Part shown: in pieces, positions 1 to 10,377 of the stretch
Numbering within the stretch: position 1 is the stretch's first letter
How the letters are laid out: each line of letters starts with the position of its first letter
Assembly: GCA_943789025.1 (NCBI GenBank)
Contig: CALSSN010000012.1
Coordinates: 1-64,000, forward strand
Reading direction: 5' to 3'
DNA length: 64,000 bases
Source: an uncultured Verrucomicrobiales bacterium
Lineage (GTDB): Bacteria > Verrucomicrobiota > Verrucomicrobiia > Verrucomicrobiales > DEV007
Program-made: the position numbers and the translations under genes
The notes under the pieces: generated by a model
Database searches by the model: none
Seen by the model: the letters and a program-made list of their open reading frames with translations, nothing else
What the model was told of the DNA's origin: nothing

Positions 1-793
1 TCCTCAAGGCCGTCGAGCATTCGCCGGCGCAGTGAGCGGTCGACTCCTTTCGGGTCGGAGAGGTAGAGCACCGGATCGCCCTGGGACCGGAGCGCGACCC
101 CCTGGTGCTTGGAGGGGAGGAAACCGGCGCCCCAGAGGCGGGCAGTAGAGCGCCTGGGCGGCGCCGCTTGGCCGACCAGGCGGAGTTGAGGACGACGAAG
201 GCCGGGAGGTTGGCATTCTCCGATCCGAGCCCGTAGGAGAGCCAGGCGCCGAGCGATGGGCCGTCCGGGGATCTGCGAGCCGGTCTGGATGTAGGTGATG
301 GCGGGGTCGTGGTTGATGGCCTCCGTCCACATCGAGCGCACCACGGCGATGTCGTCGACGATGCGGGCGGTGTTGGGGAGGAGTTCGGAGACCTCGGTGC
401 CGCATTGGCCGTGGCGGGCGAACTTGTAGATCGAGGGGCGATCGGGAAGCGGGCCTGCTTCGAGGTCATGCCGGTGAGGCGCTGGCCGCTTGCGGACCTC
501 GTCGGGCAGGTCCTTGTCGAAGAACTTCCTGCATCTTCGGCTTGTGGTCCCAGAGGTCGATCTGCGAGGGGGCGCCTGACATGAACAGGTAGATGGCGCG
601 CTTCGCCTTCGGAGCGCGGGCGAGGTAGCGTGGGAGAGCCGGCCTGGGTGAAGGAGGAGGCGAGCGCATCCTGGAGCGGCCACCTGCGAGTGAGGCGAGG
701 GCGGCGCGCCGAGGCCTCTCGCGGAGCGGCCGAAGAACTGGCGGCGGGTTTCGAGCTGGTGCCAGGCGTGTTCGGGTGAGTGGAGTGGGACAT
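1..793 (-). CDS. DUF1501 family protein (3'-truncated by window edge, frameshifted)
   Basis: The minus strand reads an N-terminus with the twin-arginine-like pattern [15 protein letters not shown], followed by [20 protein letters not shown] and later [16 protein letters not shown]-type and ALYCPPLG-type segments. These are characteristic of DUF1501 proteins, secreted sulfatase-fold proteins of Planctomycetes and Verrucomicrobia encoded beside DUF1549/DUF1553 proteins. The start is taken at the ATG at 793, but the frame shifts within about 15 codons, and at least three more shifts are needed to read through to base 1, where the gene leaves the window. It lies about 90 bp downstream of the DUF1553 gene, on the same strand, as expected for the pair. 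Substrate unknown; export is inferred from the N-terminus. Confidence 0.8.
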   Translation of the reverse strand, partial: MSHSTHPNTPGTSSKPAASSSAAPREASARRPRLTRRWPLQDALASSFTQAGSPTLPRPRSEGEARHLPVHVRRPLADRPLGPQAEDAGSSSTRTCPTRSASGQRLTGMTSKQARFPIAPRSTSSPATANAAPRSPNSSPTPPASSTTSPWCARCGRRPSTTTPPSPTSRPARRSPDGPSLGAWLSYGLGSENANLPAFVVLNSAWSAKRRRPGALLPASGAPVSSPPSTRGSRSGPRAIRCSTSPTRKESTAHCAGECSTALR

Positions 794-879
794 GGGAGGA
801 GGTGTCAGGTGTTAGGTGGAGTGTCAGGTTGCTGCCGGAGCGAGGATGCATGGGCCTTTGGCAGACCGGGTCTGGCTGG

Positions 880-3800
880 CTAGTTCTTGTTGATGACCTG
901 GTCGAGGTTGAGGAGCTGGGAGGCGAGAAGGTCCACGGGGCCAGTTCTTCCGGGGCGAGGTCCGGGTCGGGCGGGGAGTCGCCGGTCTGAGAGAGCGGCG
1001 GCGCCCTCCGGGTCGCGCCGGAAGTGCCGGTGAAGTCTTCGAGCGAGGCGCGCAGGATCCCGAGGGTGGGTTCGTCTGCCTGGTCGGGAAGTGACCTCCT
1101 GGTAGAGGCGGGCAAGGCGGGAATCTGTCTCGTCGGCATCGTCCGTGGTCTTGAGCAGTTGGTGGCGATCCCGCGGGCGGCCTCGACGAACTGCGGTTCG
1201 TTCATCAGGACGAGCGCCTGCAGCGGCGTGTTGGTGCGCTCGCGCCGGACGGTGCAGGATTCGCGGTCCGGGGCGTCGAAAATGCTCATGGTCGGCGGGG
1301 GCGAGGTGCGTTTCCAGAAGGTGTAGAGCGAGCGCCGGTAGATGGCCGGCCGGTGTCCTGCTTGAAATCGGCGGTGTTCGATTTCGAGTAGCCCACCGTC
1401 TTCCAGAGGCCGCGCGGCTGGGGCGGCTTGACCGAGGGCCGCCGACCTGTGGGTTGAGGAGACCCGGAGAGGAACAGCGCCTGGTCGCGGATGACCTCGG
1501 CGTCGAGGCGGAAGCGTGGCGCGCGGGCAAGCAGCCGGTTCTGCGGATCGGCCTTCGAGGTCGCCGGGCGGACCTGGCCGACTGGCGGTAGGTGTGGGAG
1601 GAGACGAGGCAGGCGGTAGAACGCCTTGACGTCCCATCCCGAGGCGACGAAGCGGGTGGCAAGCCAGTCGAGGAGTTCGGGTGGGAGGGGGTTTCGCCCA
1701 TGATGCCGAAGTCCTCCGAGGTCTTGACCAGGCCGGTGCCGAAGAGCTCCTGCCACATCCGGTTGACGGTGACACGGGCGGTGAGCGGGTGCTCCGAGCG
1801 AGACCAGCCACGGGCCAGGGCGAGGCGGTCGGGTTCGACGCCGTCGGGGAGTGGGGGCAGGAATCGGGGTGTCGGCGCCGACCTGCTCGCGCTCCTGGTC
1901 GTAGGCGCCGCGCTCGAGGATGTGCGCCATCGGCTTGCTGTTGGTCTTCTCCTCCATCACGAGGGTGATGTGGGCACGCTTGCGGATGGCCTGGCGCTCC
2001 TTCTAGCTGGGTGATGCGCTTGCGCGCGGCGATCGCATCCCGGGTGGACGTTGTGTGAAGTAGTGCTCCTCGAGGCGCGCGAATCCTTCGGGCGTGCGCT
2101 GGTCGGCAGGCACGGCGAGCAGCGGCCCGAGGCTGCCCCCGGCGAACAGGGTCGAGATCTCAAGCGGCTCGAGCTCGCGCGCGAACACCTGCACGTCCTG
2201 GAGGAAGATGCCGCCTGGAATCGCCTTGTCGTCGCGGGCGGCGAGGGCGAACGGCGCCTCGGTGCGGATCGAGCCGTCGAGGTTGTCGTTGGTGATGTCG
2301 AGCTGCTGGGTTGCTGCCGTCGAGGTAGAGCTTGATCCGGCGAGCTTGCCCGAGCCGTCGTAGGTGACAAAGACGTGGTGCCAGGTGTCTCGCTTGACCG
2401 TCTTCGGCTTGCCGTAGGCCCGGATGGCGTTGCCCGGCCAGCTGTGGATGATGTGCGCGCCGAACGGTCGCCATCGAACCAGAGGTCCCAGCCGCGGTGT
2501 TCGTCGGCAGGGCGCATGCGTGCCAAGATCGCCGCCCTGGTGTTTTTCGCGGCCTTGACCCAGCGCCCGTAGGAGAATGGCTGGTCGTGCTCGAAGTCGC
2601 CGAGCTGCGCGTGGGAGGTGCCGGCGAAAGGCGAGGCGGTGACCTGCTTGGCGGGGAGCTTGCCCCGTGCGTTCGGGTGCCAGGCGCCGTGGATGGTGAG
2701 GGATCCTCCGGTGGCCGAGTCCGGCGAGCGGCGGGAACTGGTCACCGGCCCCTCGGTCGAGCGGCAGGCGGAGAACCAGATCCTTCGGGTCGATCTTCCC
2801 GATGTCTTCTGGCAGTCGAGTCCTGGAGAGCCACTTGTCGAGTTCGCCTCGGCCGTCGTTGCCGGAGGTCTGCCGAGACGCTTCCTTTCGGCGCGCGATT
2901 TCTGCGGGGATGCTCGTCCCAGCGCGCGCTTGTCCTCGTCGGTCGGGATGACGGCGACCGGCGCGTGGTCCTCACGGTTGCCGTCGCTCGGGTTCATGGT
3001 GGTGTTGCGGAAGAAGGCGGAGAGCTCGTAGAAGTCCTGCTGGCTGATCGGGTCGAACTTGTGGTCGTGGCAGGCGGCGCACCCAGCGGTAAGGCCGTTC
3101 CACACCGCCATGGTGGTTTCGACCCGGTCGGTGGCGTAGATGACCTCGTATTCCGCCGGGATGAAGCCGCCTTCCGCGGTGGTCGGATTGCAGCGGTTGA
3201 AGCCGGTGGCGATCCGCTGTTCGAGGGTCGGTTCCGGCAGCAGGTCGCCGGCGAGCTGCTCGATGGTGAACTGGTCGAAGGGCATGTTGGCATTGAAGGC
3301 GTCGATCACCCAGTCGCGGTACGGCCAGATCGAGCGGTAGTTGTCGAGGTGGAAGCCGTGGGTGTCGGCATAGCGGGCGGCATCTAGCCAGTAGCGGCCG
3401 CGGTGCTCGCCGTAGCGCGGCGAGGCGAGCAGGCGGTCGACGGCGCGTTCGTAGGCGGCGTCGGGATCGCTTCTGCCAGGCAGAGAGAAAGGTCTCGGTC
3501 TCCTCCCGGTTCGGCGGCAGCCCGGTGAGGTCGAGGCTGAGCCGGCGGATCAGGATGGCAGGGTCTGCCTCGGGCGAGGGCTCGAGTCCGGCCCGATGCC
3601 AGGCCGTGCCTGGATGAAGGCGTCGATCGGGTTGCGAACCGGTGTCTCCTCCGCCCGGGAAGGGGGCTCGGGAGGCGTGGGTGCGACGAGCGGGGTGAAG
3701 GCCCAGTGGCCTTCCCATTCTGCCCCCTCCTCGACCCAGCGCCGGATCAGTGCGATCTGCGCCTCGCTCAGCGGCTTGTGCATCTCCGGAGGCGGCATGA

Positions 3801-4584
3801 GCTCGTCTTCGTCGTCGGTGATCATCCTGGCCAGGGCCTCCGAGGCGGCAGGGTCCTCCGGGTCGAAGGCCAGGTAGCCACCGAGGTCGGCGAAAGCACC
3901 CTCTTCGGTGTCGAGGCGCAGGTCGGCCTTGCGGCTTTCGGCGTCAGGGCCGTGGCAGTGGAAGCAGTGCTCGGAGAGGATCGGGCGGATGTCGCGGCTG
4001 AAACTGACGCCGTCGGCAACGGGTGCGGCCGCGACGACCGGGACGGACTTTTGCGGCGGGCGCTTCTGCGAGCCGGGCTCGATGGTCGCCACGAGCATTT
4101 TTTGGTAGCGCTGTTCCGGAGTTGCGTTCGGTTCCGTGGGGGTTTTGGGGAGCGACGACCGGGACGCGGGGGGGCTCGTAGCATTAGCATTCACGCCGCG
4201 TGGGTCGCCGGGGTTAGCAACTGCCGCTGCAGGCACGCTGACGAGAGATTCTGGTCCATGGGGGTCCGACTGCTCGAGAAAAAAGAAAGCCGCAATGGCG
4301 GCGGCCCCGAGAGCGACGGCAGCAATTCCGATTGGGACGAGAGCAGGAGAATTCGAGCGGGTGCTGGTTGCGGGCAGTAAAAAAACGTCGCTCCGTTCGC
4401 TGGATGCGTCGGACTCACCCTGCGAGAGGAAAGCGTGAAGTTCGCAATGATGACGGAATTCTGCGCGAAGTTTCGGATCGCTTTTGAGGAGCGCCTGGAG
4501 TTCCGAGGCCTCACCCTCACGGAGTGAACCATCAACCGCTCGTTGGACGAGAGAGCTGAAATTTGCTTCTGCTTCTTTTTTCAT
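880..4584 (-). CDS. anti-sigma-like / PSCyt1 cytochrome c / DUF1549 / DUF1553 fusion protein (frameshifted)
   Basis: About 1,230 codons when frameshifts are bridged. The first ~90 residues resemble an anti-sigma cytoplasmic domain ([20 protein letters not shown]), followed by one transmembrane segment ([20 protein letters not shown]). Next comes a Planctomycete-type cytochrome c domain with the haem motif CFHCHG, then DUF1549 ([23 protein letters not shown]), a probable concanavalin/LamG-like middle part, and DUF1553 ([27 protein letters not shown]), ending in [12 protein letters not shown]1549/DUF1553 proteins are widespread in this phylum group and thought to act outside the cell; their reaction is not established. 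The gene follows its ECF sigma gene by about 40 bp, which suggests the N-terminal domain binds that sigma factor. Several frameshifts (for example near 3,570, 3,480, 2,900, 2,480 and 2,000) look like sequencing errors. Confidence 0.82.
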
Positions 4585-4622
4585 GGGATGATTACGGGCG
4601 TTGCGTCAGGAATGAAAAACTG

Positions 4623-5137
4623 TCAGGCATTGAGGCACTCAAAAAGATTTTTCCGGGCTCGATGAAGAAGCTGGGAGACGTTGTTGGCGTCGATGCCCAT
4701 GCGCGTGGCGATAGCTGCAACCGATTCAGAATCAAAATACCGACTTGTGATGACTCCGCGTTGTCGTTCCGGAAGTCGAGCGATGCACAGGTGGAGGCGC
4801 TCTCTTCGGGAATGCAGTGGGGCCTGGGTCTCATCGATCGACTCGGCAGCAAGGGTGGTGATGAGGTCGTCATCGAAGACAAGGCGGTCACGAGCCAATT
4901 TCTGACGATGACTGAGCACCTGAAAGTGAGCGATTCGGAAGACCCACGCTTTAAAATCACTTCCCGTCGTGAATTCACCAGCTTTCCTCCATGCGACGAG
5001 GGTTGTTTCCTGAAGGATGTCTTCGGTCGCAGACGGGTCGGCACAAGAGAGAGAATGAATCCGCGGAGAGCAGACTGGTGCTCTTTGACCAGCTTTTCAA
5101 AGCGCGAGGGTTCTGGGATTTCTTCAGAGTGAGCCAA
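4623..5137 (-). CDS. ECF RNA polymerase sigma factor (one frameshift)
   Basis: Reads FEKLVKEHQSALRGFIL (region 2 start), then SATEDILQETTLVAWRK and FKAWVFRIAHFQ (region 2), and LPERQRGVITSRYFDSES with IATRMGIDANNVSQLLHRAR (region 4 helix-turn-helix). About 170 codons, normal for an ECF factor. One frameshift falls at a CTCTCT dinucleotide run near 5,050. The start is uncertain: the only in-frame initiator near the conserved N-terminus is TTG at 5,137. It is the first gene of the sigma / DUF1553-fusion / DUF1501 set and probably controls it together with the anti-sigma-like N-terminus of the next gene. Confidence 0.85.
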
Positions 5138-5220
5138 AAATGTCAGGGGTGCTTGCCACAGAATAATAACGCCGGAATACGAAATCTTACGCTGAATGTT
5201 TCCTTGGGTAATTTTTCATG

Positions 5221-5256
5221 GTGCCGTGGGTGCCGTGGGTGCCGTGGGTGCCGTGG
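5221..5256. repeat. 9-bp tandem repeat, four perfect copies
   Basis: GTGCCGTGG is repeated four times head to tail without mismatch in the 230-bp gap between the ECF sigma gene and the GbsR-like gene, about 85-120 bp upstream of the sigma gene start. It could be a promoter-proximal binding array or simple slippage; nothing else in the gap is recognisable. Confidence 0.85.
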
Positions 5257-5370
5257 GCGGATTGAAATGCCGAGCAGTTTTCTGCTGGTGGTATTCGTAA
5301 CAACGACGATGAGGTTCTTGAAGAAATCTCCTGCTCAGCTGGGATTTGAGTGCCTCTCTTGCGAGCGATC

Positions 5371-5912
5371 TCAGCTAAAAAGCTTGGCCGCCAGTTTGAT
5401 CATGGTGCCTTCCTGGGAGCTGGCAACTTTGTTGAGCATGGATGAGGCAAACTCCATGAACTCGAGCAGCTCTCGGCCATCTGCGCATTGAAGGCGATTG
5501 CGGCGTCCGGGTTCGGGGTCCTTATCGGTGCGCTGCTTTGCACTCCCTGACCACCGCCATGGCCGGCTCGATCTCGCGCCGTTTGCGCTCGCGGGCGATG
5601 GTGCAGGCCATCTTCCAGATGTCCTTTTCGCCTTCGAAGAACTCCTTCCGCTCTCCCGGTTTCGTCGACCGGGCCGGATCAGGCCCCAGGAGACCAGCTC
5701 CCGGAGGCTGGTGTTGGCGTTGCCCCGGCTGATGGCGAGGACCTCCATCACCTCGTCGGTGCTCAGTGGCGGTCGGGCTGGTGATCAGCAGGGCATGGAT
5801 CTTGGCCACCGTCCGGTTCACGCCCCCAGCCGGTGCCGATGGCTCCCCATTGGTTGATGAACTCCTCCCGTGGCCTCGTCGGTAGGCTGTGGAATTGTTC
5901 CTCAGCGCATGC
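5371..5912 (-). CDS. GbsR/MarR-type winged-helix transcriptional regulator (frameshifted)
   Basis: Pieces from three frames join to EEFINQWGAIGTGWG, then NRTVAKIHALLITSP, MEVLAISRGNANTSLRELVS, WGLIRP and GERKEFFEGEKDIWKM, then RERKRREIEPAMAVVRECK. This is the order found in GbsR-like regulators of about 170-180 residues: an N-terminal helix, a winged helix-turn-helix with the recognition helix around SRGNANTSLRELV, and a charged C-terminal helix. The start is near 5,912, where an ATG is followed at once by a frameshift. It is transcribed away from the glycosyltransferase/carbamoyltransferase genes, so it may regulate them, but that is inference. The ligand is unknown. Confidence 0.72.
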
Positions 5913-6085
5913 GCTTTCCACGGAAGCTTGAACCGCTCGGGATAGCAAGCAGAAATCTGCGCGGCTGAGCGTGCTGGCTCGTGCCGTGCCGCAGGTTGGC
6001 TCAGTCCCGCGGCGCAAGCTGCAGGCGGGGCAGGTTCGGGTTGAATCCTCCCGGCCTCCTTGGTTATGTCGCTTTTCGATTAGTC

Positions 6086-7240
6086 ATGAGGGGGATCAAT
6101 CTGGTCGGGTGGTTCAGGCCCGGACGCGAGGCTTCGGGGAGACCTGCGCGTCTCCTCCGTCGCGCGCATGGAGGTGGGCGGTATTCCGCACCGGGCGATT
6201 CCCTACTCGGGCCGGAGGCACCGAGGCAAGGATGCCCGGCTCCGGGGACGGATGCATCGGAAGACAGACCTCGTCTACGACACCAATCTCTTTTGCCTCG
6301 ACACGCGACCAGCTGCATCGTCATTTCGGCCAGGGAGGCCGGTCCCGGCTTTCTTTGACGGGCGCTACAACATGTGGGCCTCTGGTTCTGCGAGACCGGA
6401 GCCTCTGCCCAGAGGAGCAAGCCGATCGGTATTGCGGTTTCTTCGACGAGGTCTGGGTCTGCTCGGAGTTCGTCCACAAGGCGGTGAGCGCGGCGACCGA
6501 CCTGTTCCCGTTCGCTACCTTCCTCACCCGATGGAGGTACTCTCAGGGGCGGCGCGATCCGGGCGACGCCATCGACTGGCTCGGGCTGGGCGACAGGTTT
6601 GTCTACCTCTACCGTGCTCGATTTTGCCAGTGACCTCAGGCGGAAAAACCCCATGGCAGCGATCGACGCGTTCGCGCGGGCTGTTTCCAGCTGCGCCGGA
6701 GGCAGAGGCCGGCCCCGTCCTTGTCTTCAAGACGGTGCATCGGCGCCGCCCGTCCCGCGCGACCTTCTCTACCTTACAGCCACTCTGCCCGTGGTCACCG
6801 TGCCAAGGTCCGGATCGTTGACCAGTAGTTTCGAAGGCTCCGGAGATGGCGGCTCTCATGGAGCGGCGCCGACTGCTTCGTGTCGCTCCACCGCTCCGAG
6901 GCGCTCGGACGGGCCCTCATGGAAAGCATGCTGCGGGGCGTGCCCTGCCTGTCGCCACGGGCTATTCCGGCAACCTTCAATTCATGGATGCGGCCAACAG
7001 CTTTCTTGTGTCCGCACCGCATGGTCGGCTATCAGCGAAAGCCTCCTATCCCCTATCCTCGGTAGGAACGCTCAGTGGGCCGATCCGGACTGCGGCTGAG
7101 GCGGCCCGGCTCAGATGCGCGAGGTCCACGACGACCCGAAGGCAAGCCGCGGCTCGGAAGCGAAGCTTGCCAGGGACGCAGCACCGGCAGAGGAGCTTTT
7201 CTCGCCCAGATCACCGACTGCCAGAGTCATCGGCCAGTCA
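6086..7240 (+). CDS. group 1 (GT4-like) glycosyltransferase (heavily frameshifted)
   Basis: Starts at ATG 6,086 (RGINLVGW) and recovers, across frames, KTDLVYDTNLFCLDT, FFDGRYNM, FDEVWVCSEFVHKAVSAATD, VRYLPHPMEV, NPMAAIDAFARAF, VLVFKTVH, then the donor-binding block VSLHRSEALGRALMESMLRG followed by VPCL...TGYSGNLQFMDAANSFLV. The EALGRALMEAM-like motif and GYSGNLEF-like motif are typical of GT-B retaining glycosyltransferases that use nucleotide sugars. The 3' end is unclear because reading frame is lost repeatedly after about 7,180. Acceptor and pathway are unknown; the nearby carbamoyltransferase suggests decoration of a polysaccharide or small glycoside. Confidence 0.75.
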
Positions 7241-7610
7241 TCTCGCCGAGATCGGAGACCGCTGCTTCGCGGGTCGAGGTGGAGAAGACCTTCCCGCTGG
7301 CGTCGATGAAGGAGACCGGCCTTCGCACTTGCTCAAGGAGGAGCTGCGGCAGGGAAGAGAAGTCGGCGAAATTTTTCGCCCAAGCGGGCTCTTCCGGCTT
7401 CGATTTCCCGCAGGTGCTCGATCTGCTCTGCCGACTATGACGCAGTTTCAGAGGAAGACCCACCGCGGCGGTTCTCAAGGCCCTGATCAAGGAGAGCGAG
7501 GGCGACACAGCCGCGCAGGAAGTGCGCGGGCTCGAGGCGGAGGTCGAGACGGCTGACCGACCTGGTGGCTCTCTCTTGGTCAGTCGAGGTCGGCAGCAAG
7601 CAAAAGAACT
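7240..7610 (+). CDS. unassigned coding stretch between glycosyltransferase and carbamoyltransferase
   Basis: Short plus-strand frames with strongly G/C-biased third positions appear here: SRVEVEKTFPLASMKETG, EKSAKFFAQAGSSGFDFP, and a helical, coiled-coil-like VLKALIKESEGDTAAQEVRG continuing into LEAEVETA. They are separated by frameshifts, so neither start nor stop can be placed. I do not recognise the family. It may be a separate small gene or the frameshifted tail of the glycosyltransferase. Minus-strand frames in the same interval are open too, but their codon third positions are less biased. Confidence 0.3.
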
Positions 7611-7778
7611 CTTCCGGCAAGGGCCTGCAAAGCAGGAGCGGAAGCAAGGCATTTCCGGCAATGGTGCCTCGACTACCCAGTTCGATTGTCAAAATGCAGA
7701 GTATGGTCTGGTACGATCCGGATTGCGACTATTTTCGTTTGCCGGTTTTTCGGTCGAATTGACTGCTCTCACAAATCT

Positions 7779-9618
7779 ATGAACATCCTCGGGTATCTCC
7801 GCCTTCTACCACGACTCTGCGGCCGCTCTGCTTGTGGTAGTCGGTGAGATCGTGGCCGCTGACTCAGGAAGAGCGCTTTACCCGGAAAAAGCACGACCAC
7901 GAGTTCCCGGTCAATGCCGTCAACTATGCCCTGAAACAGGCGAGGCATCACGGCCGCCGATCTCGATTACGTCGTCTTTTACGACAAGCCGCTGCTCAAG
8001 TTCGAACGCCTGCTCGAGACCTACCTCGCCTACGCGCCGCAGGGTTTCCGCAGCTTCGTCAAGGCGATGCCGATCTGGCTGAAGGAAAAGATCCACCTGC
8101 CCCGCGAGATGGACAAGGCGCTTAACAAGGAGTTCAAGGGGCGCTATCTTTTCACCGAGCACCACGAGAGCCACGCTGCCAGCGCTTTCTTTCCCGAGTC
8201 CCTTCCAGGAAGCCGCAGTGTCACGCTCGATGGCGTGGGCGAGTGGGCGACGACTACCATTGGTCCGGGGCAAGGACAACGACATCGAGCTCCTCCGCGA
8301 GATCCGTTTCCCGCATTCCCTCGGCCTCCTTTATTCTGCCTGACCTATTACTGCGGGTTCCGGGTGAATTCGGGGAATACAAGCTGATGGGGCTGGCGCC
8401 CTATGGCGAGCCGATCTACGCGGACAAGATCCGCGAGCACCTCATCGACTTGAAGGAAGACGGATCGTTCCGGCTCGACATGCAGTATTTCAATTACTGC
8501 CAGGGGCTGACCATGACCTCGAAGAAGTTCCACGAGCTCTTCGGGCGGGAACCCGAAGGGCCGAGAGCGAGCTCGAGCAGTTCCATATGGACATGGCCGC
8601 CTCCGTCCAGGTGGTCACCGAAGAGGCGGTGCTCAAGACGGTGGCCTATGCCAAGGAGTCACCGGCTCGGACAATCTGGTGCTCGCCGGTGGGGTGGCCC
8701 TCAACTGTGTGGCGAATGGCCGGATCCTGCGGGAGGGGCCTTTCGAGAATGTCTGGATTCAGCCCGCGGCGGGCGATGCCGGGGGTGCCCTGGGAGGCGC
8801 CCTCTTTGCCTGGTATCAGCTGCTTGGAAACGAGCGCAAGGCCGAGCGCCCGATCTGCAGACGGCCTCCTCTCTCGGCCCTGGTTACTCGGATGACGAGA
8901 TCGAGCAGATTCTCAAGGACGAGACCGACGCCGTCTTCACCCGCTTTCGAAACGAGGACGAGATGGTCGCCGAGGTCGGTCTCTGCCATGCAGGACGAGA
9001 AGGTCGTTGGTTGGTTTCAGGGAGAATGGAGTTCGGCCCGCGGGCGCTCGGGCGGCGCTCGATCATCGGCGATGCCCGCAGCGAGAGCATGCAGAAGGTG
9101 ATGAACTTGAAGATCAAGTTCCGCGAAAGCTTTCCGCCCGTTTGCGCCCACCGTACTGATCGATGATGTGGACGAGTATTTCGATATGCGCCCGGCGAGG
9201 ACAGTCCCTACATGCTTCTGGTGGCGGATGTGAAGAGGACAAGCGCCTCGGAGGCGCCACTGAGGCGATCGAGGAGCCCGGGGCTGGACAAGCTTTACGT
9301 GAAGCGCTCGGAGGTCCAGGCGATCACGCACGTCGATTTTTCTGCGCGCGTGCAGACGATCGATCCGGTGCGCAATCCGCGTATACTACAAGCTGCACAA
9401 GGCTGGAAGGAGGCGACCGGTTGCCCGGTGTCTGATCAATACCAGCTTCAATGTCCGCGGGGAGCCCATCGTCTGTGATCCTGCTCACGCCTACCGCTGC
9501 TTCATGGGAACGAATATGGACGTGCTGGTGTTGGCAACCTTGTCATGCACAAGCCGGATCAACCCGGGGCCGGCGAATCGACAACGAGGAATACCTCGCC
9601 CAGTTCGCCCTCGATTAG
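7779..9618 (+). CDS. NodU/CmcH-family carbamoyltransferase (heavily frameshifted)
   Basis: The conserved order is clear: MNILG and ISAFYHDSAAAL-like start, EERFTRKKHDHEFP, INYALKQAG-like, YLFTEHHESHAASAFFPS-like (metal-binding histidines of the Kae1-like domain), TLDGVGEWATTTIG, LGLLYSAFTYYCGF-like, VNSGEYKLMGLAPYGEP-like, LVLAGGVALNCVANGRI, GDAGGALGGALFAW, then the YrdC-like C-terminal domain GWFQGRMEFGPRALG-like, RSIIGDARS, FRPFAPTVL-like, and ending DNEEYLAQFALD. Family enzymes transfer a carbamoyl group from carbamoyl phosphate, via a carbamoyl-adenylate, to a hydroxyl of a sugar or natural product. About 610 codons, normal length. It is followed by SxtJ and DUF5989 genes, a known association. 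At least eight frameshifts must be bridged. Confidence 0.9.
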
Positions 9619-9663
9619 CAGACCGTTGTCTTTTTACCACAACCTTTTAGCCAATCTTCATTC

Positions 9664-10126
9664 ATGCGCATGCTATCGACATTGATCTGGAATCCCGACA
9701 ACAAAAAGCTCAAGGAGTTTGGCTGGGTCTCGGTGATCGGGTTCTCCGTCATCGGGTTTTCTGTTTCTGCCCACGTGCGGTGGCTGCATGGCCTGGGGCC
9801 GAGGAGCCCTGCTGGATGACTGGAATTGGAAAATCAGCCTGGTGCTTCTCGGTGTCGGGTCTGGTATCTGGATTCTGAGCCTGATTTCGACCAAGGCCGT
9901 CAAGCCGATCTTATTTTTCTGGATGGCGTGGCCTTTCCCATCGGCTGGACCATCAGCCACATTGTTCTTGGCTTGCTCTATTTCCTCTCTGTTCACGCCG
10001 ATGGCCGATCGTGTTTCGCCTGGTGGGCAGGGATGCGCTCGAGAGAAGAATCGACAAGCAGGCCGCATCCTACTGGATCCACAGAGGAGGGCTCCTCCGG
10101 CCAGTCGCTACGTGCGCCAGTTTTAG
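9664..10126 (+). CDS. SxtJ-family small membrane protein (frameshifted)
   Basis: About 150 codons starting at ATG 9,664 (MRMLSTLIWNPDNKKLKEFG). Hydrophobic segments follow: VSVIGFSVIGF, ISLVLLGVGSGIWILSLIS, and FPIGWTISHIVLGLLYFL, with PMAIVFRLVGRDALERRIDK and a C-terminus ending APPASRYVRQF. This matches SxtJ, a short membrane protein named from the saxitoxin cluster and common next to NodU-type carbamoyltransferases. Function is unknown. Two or three one-base frameshifts occur. The gap to the carbamoyltransferase stop is about 45 bp. Confidence 0.82.
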
Positions 10127-10181
10127 ACGTTGCGGGGATCCCGGCTGAAACTAAAAATACAACCAGCAGTAAAACAAACTC

Positions 10182-10369
10182 ATGTCCGAGAACAAAGTTC
10201 GAAGAAGAAATCGGCGACGAGCAGGTCGGTATCGTCAAGGAGTTCATCCTTTTCTGAAGGACAACAAGAAGTGGTGGCTCCTGCCCATCCTCATCTGCCT
10301 TCTGCTGCTCGGCGCGCTTCTTTCCTGGGAGGTTCGGCCGCGGCCCCCTTCATCTACACGCTTTTCTAA
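10182..10369 (+). CDS. DUF5989 (SxtK-like) single-pass membrane protein
   Basis: A protein of about 60 residues. After a basic N-terminus it reads EQVGIVKEF-like, FLKDNKKWWLLPILICLLLL with LGALL, and ends GSAAAPFIYTLF, when two small frameshifts are bridged. This is the compact DUF5989 pattern: a short amphipathic stretch, a KxNKKWWL motif and one membrane helix. It closes the carbamoyltransferase-SxtJ-DUF5989 cassette; biochemical role is not known. A repeat element begins about 10 bp after its stop codon. Confidence 0.82.
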
Positions 10370-10377
10370 GGGGGGGA

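Noticed and set aside
880-9618. Calling the fragmented genes of the first 10 kb pseudogenes
   Set aside because: Conserved motifs persist across all frames to the natural ends, and well-defined shifts elsewhere in the window are one-base insertions that look like sequencing errors.
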